A stretch of DNA of 64,000 bases from Balanoglossus misakiensis (lineage: Eukaryota > Hemichordata), in the NCBI GenBank assembly GCA_040954595.2, contig CM082593.2, positions 10,788,001 through 10,852,000 on the forward strand. The letters run 5' to 3'. Shown here one piece after another: positions 33,500-48,289 of this stretch; positions within the stretch are counted from its first letter, which is position 1; each line of letters opens with the position of its first letter. A model generated the notes under the pieces. The model saw only the letters and a program-made list of their open reading frames with translations. It did not search any database and had not been told where the DNA came from. Position numbers and translations under genes: made by a program.

Positions 33500-36400
33500 G
33501 AAAAAAATCATGGGGGAAAATCATGAAAAAATGACATATTTTCCTCTTTGCAAAATCTCAAAATTTCGTCGATTTTTAAAAAAAGACATGGGTGAAAATC
33601 ATCAAAAAATAACAAATTTTCGACTTTGCAAAATCTCAAAATTTCGTCCATTTTTGAAAAAAAATCATGGGTAAAAATCATCAAAAAATGACAAATTTTC
33701 GTCTTTGCAAAATCTCACAATTTCGTCGATTTTTGAAAAAAATCATGTGTGAAAATCATCAAAAAATGACAAATTTTCGACTTTGCAAAATCTCAAAATT
33801 TCGTCAATTTTTGAAAAAATCATGGGTGAAAATCATCAAAAAATGACAAATTTTCGTCTTTGCAAAATCTCAACATTTCGTCCATTTAAAAACAAAAACG
33901 GGGGAAAATCATCAAAAAATGACAAATTTTCGACTTTGCAAAATCTCAAAATTTCGTCGATTTTTGAAAAAAATCATGGGTGAAAATCATCAAAAAATGA
34001 CAAATTTTCGACTTTGCAAAATCTCAAAATTTCGTCAATTTTTGAAAAAATCATGGGTGAAAATCATCAAAAAATGACAAATTTTCGACTTCGCAAAATC
34101 TCAAAATTTCGTCGATTTTTAAAAAAAGACATGGGTGAAAATCATCAAAAAATGACAAATTTTCGACTTTGTAAAATCTCACAATTTCGTCGATTTTGAA
34201 AAAAATCATAGGTTCGTCGATTTTTTAAAAAAAAACATGGGTGAAAATATTCACAAAATGACAAATTTTGAAAAAAAAACGGGTGAAAATCATCAAAAAA
34301 TGACACATTTTCGTCGACTTTGCAAAATCTCAAAATTTCGTCGATTTTGAAAAAAATCATAGGTTCGTCGATTTTTAAAAAAAAAACATGGGTGAAAATC
34401 ATCACAAAATGACAAATTTTGAAAAAAAAAACGGGTGAAAATCATCAAAAAATGACAAATTTTCGACTTTGCAAAATCTCAAAATTTCGTCAATTTTTGA
34501 AAAAATCATGGGTGAAAATCATCACAAAATGACAAATTTTGAAAAAAAAACGGGTGAAAATCATCAAAAAATGACAAATTTTCGTCTTTGCAAAATCTCA
34601 AAATTTCGTCCATTTAAAAAAAAAAACGGGGGAAAATCATCAAAAAATGACACATTTTCGACTTTGCAAAATCTCAAAATTTCGTCAATTTTTGAAAAAA
34701 TCATTGATGAAAATCATCAAAAAATGACAAATTTTCGTCTTTGCAAAATCTCAAAATTTCGTCGGTTTTTAAAAAATAATATGGGTGAAAACCATCAAAA
34801 AATGACAAATTTTTGACTGCAAAATCTCAACATTTAGTCGATTTTTGAAAAAAATCATGGGTGAAAATCATCAAAAAATGACAAATTTTCGACTTTGCAA
34901 AATCTCAAAATTTCGTCGGTTTTGAAAAAAATCATGGGTTCGTCGATTTTTTTAAATAAAAACATGGGTGAAAATCATCAAAAAATGACAAATGTTCGAC
35001 TTTGCAAAATCTCAAAATTTCGTCGATTTTGAAAAAAATCATAGGTTCGTCGATTTTTTAAAAAAAAACATGGGTGAAAATCATCACAAAATGACAAATT
35101 TTGAAAAAAAAAACGGGTGAAAATCATCAAAAAATGACACATTTACGACTTTGCAAAATCTCAAAATTTCGTCGATTTTTGGAAAAAAACCATGGGTGAA
35201 AATCATGAAAAAATGACAAATTTTCCTCTTTGCAAAATCTCAAAATTTCGTCGATTTTTGAAAAAAAATCATGGGTGAAAATCATCACAAAATGACAAAT
35301 TTTGAAAAAAAAACGGGTGAAAATCATCAAAAAATGACAAATTTTCGACTTTGCAAAATCTCAAAATTTCGTCGATTTTTGAAAAAAATAATGGGGAAAA
35401 TGATCAAAAAATGACAAATTTTCGACTGCAAAATTTCAAAATTTCGTCAATTTTGAAAAAATCATGGGTGAAAATCATCAAAAAATGACAAATTTTCGAC
35501 TGCAAAATCTCAAAATTTCGTCGATTTTTGAAAAAAATCATGGGTAAAAATCATCAAAAATGACAAATTTTCGTCTTTGCAAAATCTCAAACTTTCGTCC
35601 ATTTTTAAAAAACAATCATGGGGGAAAATCATCAAAAAATGACAAATTTTCGATTTTGCAAAATCTCAAAATTTCGTCGATTTTTGAAAAAAAATGTGTG
35701 AAAATCATCAAAAAATGACACATTTTCGTCGACTTTGCAAAATCTCAAAATTTCGTCGATTTTTGAAAAAAATCATGGGGGAAAATCATGAAAAAATGAC
35801 AAATTTTCGACTTTGCAAAATCTCAAAATTTCGTCAATTTTGAATAAAAATCATGGGTGAAAATCATCAAAAAATGACAAATTTTCGACTTTGCAAAATC
35901 TCACAATTTCGTCGATTTTGTTCACCAAAAAATGAGAAATTTTCGGCTTTGCAAAATCTCAAAATTTCGTCAATTTTGAAAAAAATCATGGGTGAAAATC
36001 ATCAAAAAATGACAAATTTTCGACTTTGCAAAATCTCAAAATTTCGTCGATTTTTGAAGAAAATCATGGGTGAAAATCATCAAAAAATGACAAATTTTCG
36101 ACTTTGCAAAATCTCAAAATTGTTTCGATTGTTGAAAAAAATCATCGGTGAAAATCATCAAAAAATGACAAATTTTCGACTTTGCAAAATCTCAAAATTT
36201 TGTTGATTTTTGATAAAAATCATAGGTGAAAATCATCAAAAAATGACAAATTTTCGACTTTGCAAAATCTCAAAATTTCGTCGATTTTTGAAGAAAATCA
36301 TGGGTGAAAATCATCAAAAAATGACAAATTTTGAAAAAAAAACGGGTGAAAATCATCAAAAAATGACATATTTACGACTTTGCAAAATCTCAAAATTTCG

Positions 36401-39400
36401 TCGATTTTTGAAAAAAACCCGGGTGAAAATCATCAAAAAATGACACATTTACGACTTTGCAAAATCTCAAAATTTCGTCGATTTTTGAAAAAAAATCATG
36501 GGTGAAAATCATCAAAAAATGACAAATTTTCGATTTTGCTAAATCTCAAAATTTCGTCGATTTTTGAAAAAAACGGGTGAAAATCATCAAAAAATGACAC
36601 ATTTTCGTCGACTTTGCAAAATCTCAAAATTTCGTCGATTTTTGAAGAAAATCATGGGTGAAAATCATCAAAAAATTACAAATTTTCGACTTTGCAAAAT
36701 CTCAAAATTTCGTCAATTTTGAAAAAAATCATCGGTGAAAATCATCAAAAAATTACAAATTTTTTACTGCAAAATCTCAAATTTTCGTCGATTTTTTAAA
36801 AAAATTGTTGAAAATCATCAAAAAATGACAAATTTTCCTCTCTTGCAAAATCTGAAAATTTCGTCGATTTTTGAGAAAAATCATGGGTGAAAATCAACAA
36901 AAAATGACAAATTTTCGACTTTGCAAAATCTCAAATTTTCGTCGATTTTTGAAAAAAATCATGGGGGAAAATGATCAAAAAATGACAAATTTTCGACTGC
37001 AAAATCTCAAAATTTCGTCAATTTTGAAAAAAATCATGGGTGAAAATCATGAAAAAATGACAATTTTTTTACTGCAAAATCTCAAAATTTCATCGATTTT
37101 TGAAAAAAATCATGGGTGAAAATCATCAAAAAATGACAAATTTTCGACTTTGCAAAATCTCAAAATTTCGTCGATTTTTGAAAAACAAAATCATGGGAAA
37201 AAATCTTCAAAAAATGACAAATTTTCGACTTTGCAAAATCTCAAAATTTCGTCGATTTTTGAAAAAAATAATGGGGAAAATGATCAAAAAATGACAAATT
37301 TTCGACTGCAAAATTTCAAAATTTCGTCAATTTTGAAAAAAATCATGGTCGAAAATCATCAAATAATGACAATTTTTTTACTGCAAAATCTCAAAATTTC
37401 ATCGATTTTTGAAAAAAATCATGGGTGAAAATCATCAAAAAATGACAAATTTTCGACTTTGCAAAATCTCAAAATTTCGTCGATTTTTGAAGAAAATCAA
37501 GGGTGAAAATCATCAAAAAATGACAAATTTTCCTCTTTGCAAAATCTCAAAATTTCGTCGATTTTTAAAAAAAGACATGGGTGTAAATCATCAAAAAATA
37601 ACAAATTTTCGACTTTGCAAAATCTCAAAATTTCGTCCATTTTTGAAAAAAAATCATGGGTAAAAATCATCAAAAAATGACAAATTTTCGTCTTTGCAAA
37701 ATCTCACAATTTCGTCGATTTTTGAAAAAAATCATGTGTGAAAATCATCAAAAAATGACAAATTTTCGACTTTGCAAAATCTCAAAATTTCGTCAATTTT
37801 TGAAAAAATCATGGGTGAAAATCATCAAAAAATGACAAATTTTCGTCTTTGCAAAATCTCAACATTTCGTCCATTTAAAAACAAAAACGGGGGAAAATCA
37901 TCAAAAAATGACAAATTTTCGACTTTGCAAAATCTCAAAATTTCGTCAATTTTGAAAAAAATCATGGGTGAAAATCATCAAAAAATGACAAATTTTCGAC
38001 TTTGCAAAATCTCAAAATTTCGTCAATTTTTGAAAAAATCATGGGTGAAAATCATCAAAAAATGACAAATTTTCGACTTTGCAAAATCTCAAAATTTCGT
38101 CAATTTTTGAAAAAATCATGGGTGAAAATCATCAAAAAATGACAAATTTTCGACTTTGCAAAATCTCAAAATTTCGTCAATTTTTGAAAAAATCATGGGT
38201 GAAAATCATCAAAAAATGACAAATTTTCGACTTCGCAAAATCTCAAAATTTCGTCGATTTTTAAAAAAAGACATGGGTGAAAATCATCAAAAAATGACAA
38301 ATTTTCGACTTTGTAAAATCTCACAATTTCGTCGATTTTGAAAAAAATCATAGGTTCGTCGATTTTTTAAAAAAAAACATGGGTGAAAATATTCACAAAA
38401 TGACAAATTTTGAAAAAAAAACGGGTGAAAATCATCAAAAAATGACACATTTTCGTCGACTTTGCAAAATCTCAAAATTTCGTCGATTTTGAAAAAAATC
38501 ATAGGTTCGTCGATTTTTAAAAAAAAAACATGGGTGAAAATCATCACAAAATGACAAATTTTGAAAAAAAAACGGGTGAAAATCATCAAAAAATGACAAA
38601 TTTTCGACTTTGCAAAATCTCAAAATTTCGTCAATTTTTGAAAAAATCATGGGTGAAAATCATCACAAAATGACAAATTTTGAAAAAAAAACGGGTGAAA
38701 ATCATCAAAAAATGACAAATTTTCGTCTTTGCAAAATCTCAAAATTTCGTCCATTTAAAAAAAAAAACGGGGGAAAATCATCAAAAAATGACACATTTTC
38801 GACTTTGCAAAATCTCAAAATTTCGTCAATTTTTGAAAAAATCATTGATGAAAATCATCAAAAAATGACAAATTTTCGTCTTTGCAAAATCTCAAAATTT
38901 CGTCGGTTTTTAAAAAATAATATGGGTGAAAACCATCAAAAAATGACAAATTTTTGACTGCAAAATCTCAACATTTAGTCGATTTTTGAAAAAAATCATG
39001 GGTGAAAATCATCAAAAAATGACAAATTTTCGACTTTGCAAAATCTCAAAATTTCGTCGGTTTTGAAAAAAATCATGGGTTCTTCGATTTTTTTAAATAA
39101 AAACATGGGTGAAAATCATCAAAAAATGACAAATGTTCGACTTTGCAAAATCTCAAAATTTCGTCAATTTTTGAAAACAATCATGGGGGAAAATCATCAA
39201 AAAATGACAAATTTCGACTTTGTAAAATCTAACAATTTCGTCGATTTTGAAAAAAATCATAGGTTCGTCGATTTTTTAAAAAAAAACATGGGTGAAAATC
39301 ATCACAAAATGACAAATTTTGAAAAAAAAACGGGTGAAAATCATCAAAAAATGACACATTTACGACTTTGCAAAATCTCAAAATTTTGTCGATTTTTGGA

Positions 39401-41570
39401 AAAAAACCATGGGTGAAAATCATGAAAAAATGACAAATTTTCCTCTTTGCAAAATCTCAAAATTTCGTCGATTTTTGAAAAAATATCATGGGTGAAAATC
39501 ATCACAAAATGACAAATTTTGAAAAAAAAACGGGTGAAAATCATCAAAAAATGACAAATTTTCGACTGCAAAATTTCAAAATTTCGTCAATTTTGAAAAA
39601 ATCATGGGTGAAAATCATCAAAAAATGACAAATTTTCGACTGCAAAATCTCAAAATTTCGTCGATTTTTGAAAAAAAATCATGGGTAAAAATCATCAAAA
39701 ATGACAAATTTTCGTCTTTGCAAAATCTCAAACTTTCGTCCATTTTTAAAAAACAATCATGGGGGAAAATCATCAAAAAATGACAAATTTTCGATTTTGC
39801 AAAATCTCAAAATTTCGTCGATTTTTGAAAAAAAATGTGTGAAAATCATCAAAAAATGACACATTTTCGTCGACTTTGCAAAATCTCAAAATTTCGTCGA
39901 TTTTTGAAAAAAATCATGGGGGAAAATCATGAAAAAATGACAAATTTTCGACTTTGCAAAATCTCAAAATTTCGTCAATTTTGAATAAAAATCATGGGTG
40001 AAAATCATCAAAAAATGACAAATTTTCGACTTTGCAAAATCTCACAATTTCGTCGATTTTGTTCACCAAAAAATGAGAAATTTTCGGCTTTGCAAAATCT
40101 CAAAATTTCGTCAATTTTGAAAAAAATCATGGGTGAAAATCATCAAAAAATGACAAATTTTCGACTTTGCAAAATCTCAAAATTTCGTCGATTTTTGAAA
40201 AAAATCATGGGTGAAAATCATCAAAAAAATGACAAATTTTCGACTTTGCAAAATCTCAAAATTTCGTCAATTTTTGAAGAAAATCATGGGTGAAAATCAT
40301 CAAAAAATGACAAATTTTTCGACTTTGCAAAATCTCAAAATTTTTTCGATTGTTGAAAAAAATCATCGGTGAAAATCATCAAAAAATGACAAATTTTCGA
40401 CTTTGCAAAATCTCAAAATTTTGTTGATTTTTGAAAAAAATCATAGGTGAAAATCATCAAAAAATGACAAATTTTCGACTTTGCAAAATCTCAAAATTTC
40501 GTCGATTTTTGAAGAAAATCATGGGTGAAAATCATCAAAAAATGACAAATTTTGAAAAAAAAACGGGTGAAAATCATCAAAAAATGACATATTTACGACT
40601 TTGCAAAATCTCAAAATTTCGTCGATTTTTGAAAAAAACCGGGTGAAAATCATCAAAAAATGACACATTTACGACTTTGCAAAATCTCAAAATTTCGTCG
40701 ATTTTTGAAAAAAAATCATGGGTGAAAATCATCAAAAAATGACAAATTTTCGATTTTGCTAAATCTCAAAATTTCGTCGATTTTTGAAAAAAACGGGTGA
40801 AAATCATCAAAAAATGACACATTTTCGTCGACTTTGCAAAATCTCAAAATTTCGTCGATTTTTTGAAGAAAATCATGGGTGAAAATCATCAAAAAATTAC
40901 AAATTTTTCGACTTTGCAAAATCTCAAAATTTCGTCAATTTTGAAAAAAATCATCGGTGAAAATCATCAAAAAATTACAAATTTTTTACTGCAAAATCTC
41001 AAATTTTCGTCGATTTTTTAAAAAAATTGTTGAAAATCATCAAAAAATGACAAATTTTCCTCTCTTGCAAATCTGAAAATTTCGTCGATTTTTGAGAAAA
41101 ATCATGGGTGAAAATCAACAAAAAATGACAAATTTTCGACTTTGCAAAATCTCAAATTTTCGTCGATTTTTGAAAAAAATCATGGGGGAAAATGATCAAA
41201 AAATGACAAATTTTCGACTGCAAAATCTCAAAATTTCGTCAATTTTGAAAAAAATCATGGGTGAAAATCATGAAAAAATGACAATTTTTTTACTGCAAAA
41301 TCTCAAAATTTCATCGATTTTTGAAAAAAATCATGGGTGAAAATCATCAAAAAATGACAAATTTTCGACTTTGCAAAATCTCAAAATTTCGTCGATTTTT
41401 TGAAAAACAAAATCATGGGAAAAAATCTTCAAAAAATGACAAATTTTCGACTTTGCAAAATCTCAAAATTTCGTCGATTTTTGAAAAAAATAATGGGGAA
41501 AATGATCAAAAAATGACAAATTTTCGACTGCAAAATTTCAAAATTTCGTCAATTTTGAAAAAATCATGGG
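33500..41570. repeat. Tandem duplication of a ~4.0-4.2 kb satellite block
   Basis: The first copy is about 33500-37400, the second about 37500-41570. The offset is 3,989 bp at the start, 4,141-4,142 bp from about 34000, and 4,221 bp from about 36200. The steps reflect gain of two and then one monomers in the second copy. Diagnostic shared variants are 'catttaaaaacaaaaacggg', 'attttgttcaccaaaaaatg' and 'ctctcttgcaaa.tctgaaa'. Confidence 0.85.
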
Positions 41571-42704
41571 TGAAAATCATCAAAAAATGACAAATTTTCG
41601 ACTGCAAAATCTCAAAATTTCGTCGATTTTTGAAAAAAAAACGGGTGAAAATCATCAAAAAATGACAAATTTTCGACTGCAAAAACTCAAAATTTCGTCA
41701 ATTTTGAAAAAAATCATGGGTGAAAATCATCAAAAAATGACAAATTTTCCTCTTTGCAAAATCTATAAATTTCGTCGATTTTTGAAAAAAATCATGGGTG
41801 AAAATAATCAAAAAATGACAAATTTTCGACTTTGCAAAATCTCAAAATTTCGTCAATTTTGAAAAAAATCATCGGTGAAAATCATCAAAAAATTACAAAT
41901 TTTTTACTGCAAAATCTCAAATTTTCGTCGATTTTTTAAAAAAATTGTTGAAAATCATCAAAAAATGACAAATTTTCCTCTCTTGCAAAATCTGAAAATT
42001 TCGTCGATTTTTGAGAAAAATCATGGGTGAAAATCAACAAAAAATGACAAATTTTCGACTTTGCAAAATCTCAAATTTTCGTCGATTTTTGAAAAAAATC
42101 ATGGGGGAAAATGATCAAAAAATGACAAATTTTCGACTGCAAAATCTCAAAATTTCGTCAATTTTGAAAAAAATCATGGGTGAAAATCATGAAAAAATGA
42201 CAATTTTTTTACTGCAAAATCTCAAAATTTCATCGATTTTTGAAAAAAATCATGGGTGAAAATCATCAAAAAATGACAAATTTTCGACTTTGCAAAATCT
42301 CAAAATTTCGTCGATTTTTGAAAAACAAAATCATGGGAAAAAATCTTCAAAAAATGACAAATTTTCGACTTTGCAAAATCTCAAAATTTCGTCGATTTTT
42401 GAAAAAAATAATGGGGAAAATGATCAAAAAATGACAAATTTTCGACTGCAAAATTTCAAAATTTCGTCAATTTTGAAAAAATCATGGGTGAAAATCATCA
42501 AAAAATGACAAATTTTCGACTGCAAAATCTCAAAATTTCGTCGATTTTTGAAAAAAAAACGGGTGAAAATCATCAAAAAATGACAAATTTTCGACTGCAA
42601 AAACTCAAAATTTCGTCAATTTTGAAAAAAATCATGGGTGAAAATCATCAAAAAATGACAAATTTTCCTCTTTGCAAAATCTATAAATTTCGTCGATTTT
42701 TGAA
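40930..42704. repeat. Tandem 919-bp satellite duplication
   Basis: Sequence at about 40930-41785 recurs at 41848-42704, offset 918-919 bp. It includes the rare 'aaaaaaattgttgaaaatca' unit, 'ctctcttgcaaa.tctgaaaa' and the 'gaaaaacaaaatcatgggaa' long unit. Confidence 0.85.
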
Positions 42705-43974
42705 AAATTTTCAACTTTGCAAAATCTCAAAATTTCGTCGATTTTTGAAATAAATCATTGTTGAAAATTATCAAAAAATGACAAATTTTCCTCTTTGCAA
42801 AATCTCAAAATTTCGTCGATTTTTTGAAAAAAGACGGGTGAAAATCATCTAAAAATGACAAATTTTCGACTTTGCAAAATCTCAAAATTTCGTTCATTTT
42901 TGAAAAAAATCATGGGGGAAAATCATCAAAAAATGACAAATTTACGACTACAAAATCTCAAAATTTCGTCGATTTGTGAAAAAAAATCATGGGTGAAAAT
43001 CATCAAAAAATGACAAATTTTCGACTTTGCAAAATCTCAAAATTTTGCCAATTTTGAAAAAATCATGGGTGAAAATCATCAAAAAATGACAAATTTTTTA
43101 CTGCAAAATCTCAAATTTTCGTCGATTTTTTAAAAAAATTGTTGAAAATCGTCACAAAATGACAAATTTTTGACTGCAAAATCTCAAAATTTCGTCTATT
43201 TTTGAAAAAAAATCATTGTTGAAAATCATCAAAAAATGACAAATTTTCCTCTTTGCAAAATCTCAAAATTTCGTCGATTTTTGAAAAAAGACATGGGTGA
43301 AAATCATCAAAAAATGACAAATTTTCGACTTTGCAAAATCTCAAAATTTCGTCGATTTTTGAAAAAATCATGGGTGAAAATCATGAAAAAATGACAAATT
43401 TTCGACTTTGCAAAATCTCAAAATTTCGTCGATTTTTGAAAAAATCATGGGTGAAAATCATGAAAAAATGACAAATTTTCGACTTTGCAAAATCTCAAAA
43501 TTTCGTCGATTTTTGAAAAAAATCATGGGGGAAAATCATCAAAAAATGACAAATTTTCGACTGCAAAATCTCAAAATTTCGTCGATTTTTGAAATAAATC
43601 ATTGTTGAAAATTATCAAAAATTGACAAATTTTCCTCTTTGCAAAATCTCAAAATTTCGTCGATTTTTTGAAAAATTTTCAACTTTGCAAAATCTCAAAA
43701 TTTCGTTGATTTTTGAAAAAAATCATGGGGGAAAATCATCAAAAATGACAAATTTACGACTACAAAATCTCAAAATTTCGTCAATTTTGAAAAAAATCAT
43801 GGGTGAAAATCATCAAAAAATGACAAATTTTCGACTTTGCAAAATCTGAAAATTTCATCGATTTTTGAAAAAATCATGGGTGAAAATCATGAAAAAATGA
43901 CAAATTTTCGACTGCAAAATCTCAAAATTTCGTAGATTTTTGAAATAAATCATTGTTGAAAATTATCAAAAAAT

Positions 43975-46750
43975 GACAAATTTTCCTCTTTGCAAAATCT
44001 ATAAATTTCGTCGATTTTTGAAAAATTTTCAACTTTGCAAAATCTCAAAATTTCGTCGATTTTTGAAAAAAATCATGGGGGAAAATCATCAAAAAATGAC
44101 AAATTTTTGACTGAAAAATCTCAAATTTTCGTCGATTTTTTAAAAAAATTGTTGAAAATCATCAAAAAATGACAAATTTTTGACTTTGCAAAATCTCAAA
44201 ATTTCGTCAATTTTGAAAAAAATCATGGGTGAAAATCATCAAAAAATGACAAATTTTCGACTTTGCAAAATCTGAAAATTTCGTCGATTTTTGAGAAAAA
44301 TCATGGGTGAAAATCATCAAAAAATGACAAATTTTCGACTTTGCAAAATCTGAAAATTTCGTCGATTTTTGAGAAAAATCATGGGTGAAAATCATCAAAA
44401 AATGACAAATTTTCGACTTTGCAAAATCTCAAATTTTCGTCGATTTTTGAAAAAAATCATGGGGGAAAATGATCAAAAAATGACAAATTTTCGACTGCAA
44501 AATCTCAAAATTTCGTCAATTTTGAAAAAAATCATGGGTGAAAATCATGAAAAAATGACAATTTTTTTACTGCAAAATCTCAAAATTTCATCGATTTTTG
44601 AAAAAAATCATGGGTGAAAATCATCAAAAAATGACAAATTTTCGACTTTGCAAAATCTCAAAATTTCGTCGATTTTTGAAGAAAATCAAGGGTGAAAATC
44701 ATCAAAAAATGACAAATTTTCGACTTTGCAAAATCTCAAAATTTCGTCGATTTTTGAAAAAAATAATGGGGAAAATGATCAAAAAATGACAAATTTTCGA
44801 CTGCAAAATTTCAAAATTTCGTCAATTTTGAAAAAATCATGGGTGAAAATCATCAAAAAATGACAAATTTTCGACTGCAAAATCTCAAAATTTCGTCGAT
44901 TTTTGAAAAAAAAACGGGTGAAAATCATCAAAAAATGACAAATTTTCGACTGCAAAAACTCAAAATTTCGTCAATTTTGAAAAAAATCATGGGTGAAAAT
45001 CATCAAAAAATGACAAATTTTCCTCTTTGCAAAATCTATAAATTTCGTCGATTTTTGAAAAATTTTCAACTTTGCAAAATCTCAAAATTTCGTCGATTTT
45101 AGAAAAAAATCATGGGGGAAAATCATCAAAAAATGACAAATTTTCGACTGCAAAATCTCAAAATTTCGTCGATTTTTGAAATAAATCATTGTTGAAAATT
45201 ATCAAAAAATGACAAATTTTCCTCTTTGCAAAATCTCAAAATTTCGTCGATTTTTTGAAAAAAGACGGGTGAAAATCATCAAAAAATGACAAATTTTCGA
45301 CTTTGCAAAATCTCAAAATTTCGTCGATTTTTGAAGAAAATCAAGGGTGAAAATCATCAAAAAATGACAAATTTTCGACTTTGCAAAATCTCAAAATTTC
45401 GTCGATTTTTGAAAAAAATAATGGGGAAAATGATCAAAAAATGACAAATTTTCGACTGCAAAATTTCAAAATTTCGTCAATTTTGAAAAAATCATGGGTG
45501 AAAATCATCAAAAAATGACAAATTTTCGACTGCAAAATCTCAAAATTTCGTCGATTTTTGAAAAAAAAACGGGTGAAAATCATCAAAAAATGACAAATTT
45601 TCGACTGCAAAAACTCAAAATTTCGTCAATTTTGAAAAAAATCATGGGTGAAAATCATCAAAAAATGACAAATTTTCCTCTTTGCAAAATCTATAAATTT
45701 CGTCGATTTTTGAAAAATTTTCAACTTTGCAAAATCTCAAAATTTCGTCGATTTTTGAAAAAAATCATGGGGGAAAATCATCAAAAAATGACAAATTTTT
45801 GACTGAAAAATCTCAAATTTTCGTCGATTTTTTAAAAAAATTGTTGAAAATCATCAAAAAATGACAAATTTTTGACTTTGCAAAATCTCAAAATTTCGTC
45901 AATTTTGAAAAAAATCATGGGTGAAAATCATCAAAAAATGACAAATTTTCGACTTTGCAAAATCTGAAAATTTCGTCGATTTTTGAGAAAAATCATGGGT
46001 GAAAATCATCAAAAAATGACAAATTTTCGACTTTGCAAAATCTGAAAATTTCGTCGATTTTTGAGAAAAATCATGGGTGAAAATCATCAAAAAATGACAA
46101 ATTTTCGACTTTGCAAAATCTCAAATTTTCGTCGATTTTTGAAAAAAATCATGGGGGAAAATGATCAAAAAATGACAAATTTTCGACTGCAAAATCTCAA
46201 AATTTCGTCAATTTTGAAAAAAATCATGGGTGAAAATCATGAAAAAATGACAATTTTTTTACTGCAAAATCTCAAAATTTCATCGATTTTTGAATAAAAT
46301 CATGGGTGAAAATCATCAAAAAATGACAAATTTTCGACTTTGCAAAATCTCAAAATTTCGTCGATTTTTGAAGAAAATCAAGGGTGAATATCATCAAAAA
46401 ATGACAAATTTTCGACTTTGCAAAATCTCAAAATTTCGTCGATTTTTGAAAAAAATAATGGGGAAAATGATCAAAAAATGACAAATTTTCGACTGCAAAA
46501 TTTCAAAATTTCGTCAATTTTGAAAAAATCATGGGTGAAAATCATCAAAAAATGACAAATTTTCGACTGCAAAATCTCAAAATTTCGTCGATTTTTGAAA
46601 AAAAAACGGGTGAAAATCATCAAAAAATGACAAATTTTCGACTGCAAAAACTCAAAATTTCGTCAATTTTGAAAAAAATCATGGGTGAAAATCATCAAAA
46701 AATGACAAATTTTCCTCTTTGCAAAATCTATAAATTTCGTCGATTTTAGA
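43975..46750. repeat. Satellite block repeated at 1,692-bp offset
   Basis: About 43975-45055 matches 45667-46747. Shared variants include three successive units with 'gatttttgagaaaaatc' and the hybrid unit 'gaaaaattttcaactttgc'. A shorter 655-bp offset repeat (44839 and 45494) lies inside. Confidence 0.8.
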
Positions 46751-48289
46751 AAAAAATCATGGGGGAAAATCATCAAAAAATGACAAATTTTCGACTGCAA
46801 AATCTCAAAATTTCGTCGATTTTTGAAATAAATCATTGTTGAAAATTATCAAAAAATGACAAATTTTCCTCTTTGCAAAATCTCAAAATTTCGTCGATTT
46901 TTTGAAAAAAGACGGGTGAAAATCATCAAAAAATGACAAATTTACGACTACAAAATCTCAAAATTTCGTCGATTTGTGAAAAAAAATCATGGGTGAAAAT
47001 CATCAAAAAATGACAAATTTTCGACTTTGCAAAATCTCAAAATTTTGCCAATTTTGAAAAAATCATTGGTGAAAATCATCAAAAAATGACAAATTTTTTA
47101 CTGCAAAATCTCAAATTTTCGTCGATTTTTTAAAAAAATTGTTGAAAATCATCAAAAAATGACAAAATTTTCGACTTTGTAAAATCACAAAATTTCGTCG
47201 ATTTTGAAAAAAATCATAGGTTCGTCGATTTTTTAAAAAAAAACATGGGTGAAAATCATCAAAAAATGACAAATTAAAAAAAAAAACGGGTAAAAATCAT
47301 CAAAAAATGACAAATTTTCCTCCTTGCAAAATCTCAAAATTTCGTCGATTTTTGAAAAAAGACATGGGTGAAAATCATCAAAAAATGACAAATTTTCGAC
47401 TTTACAAAATCTCAAAATTTCGTCGATTTTTGAAGAAAATCAAGGGTGAAAATCATCAAAAAATGACAAATTTTCGACTTTGCAAAATCTGAAAATTTCG
47501 TCGATTTTTGAAAAAAATCATGGGTGAAAATCATCAAAAAATGACAAATTTTTGACTGCAAAATCTCAAAATTTCGTCAATTTTTGAAAAAAATCATGGT
47601 TGAAAATCATCATGACAATGACAAATTTTCGACTTTGCAAAATCTCAAAATTTCGTCGATTTTGAAAAAAATCATGGGTTCGTCCATTTTTGAAAAAAAA
47701 ACATTGGGTGAAAATCATCAAAAAATGACAAATTTTCGACTTTGCAAAATCTCAAAATTTCGTCGATTTTTGAAGAAAATCATGGGTGAAAATCATCAAA
47801 AAATGACAAATTTTCGACTTTGCAAAATCTCAAAATTTCGTCGATTTTTGAAAAAAGACGGGTGAAAATCATCTAAAAATGACAAATTTTCGACTTTGCA
47901 AAATCTAAAAATTTCGTTGATTTTTGAAAAAAATCATGGGGGAAAATCATCAAAAAATGACAAATTTACGACTACAAAATCTCAAAATTTCGTCGATTTG
48001 TGAAAAAAAATCATGGGTGAAAATCATCAAAAAATGACAAATTTTCGACTTTGCAAAATCTCAAAATTTTGCCAATTTTGAAAAAATCATGGGTGAAAAT
48101 CATCAAAAAATGAAAATTTTTTTACTGCAAAATCTCAAATTTTCGTCGATTTTTTAAAAAAATTGTTGAAAATCATCAAAAAATGACAAATTTTTGACTG
48201 CAAAATCTCAAAATTTCGTCGATTTTTGAAAAAAAATGATTGTTGAAAATCATCAAAAAATGACAAATTTTCCTCTTTGCAAAATCTCA

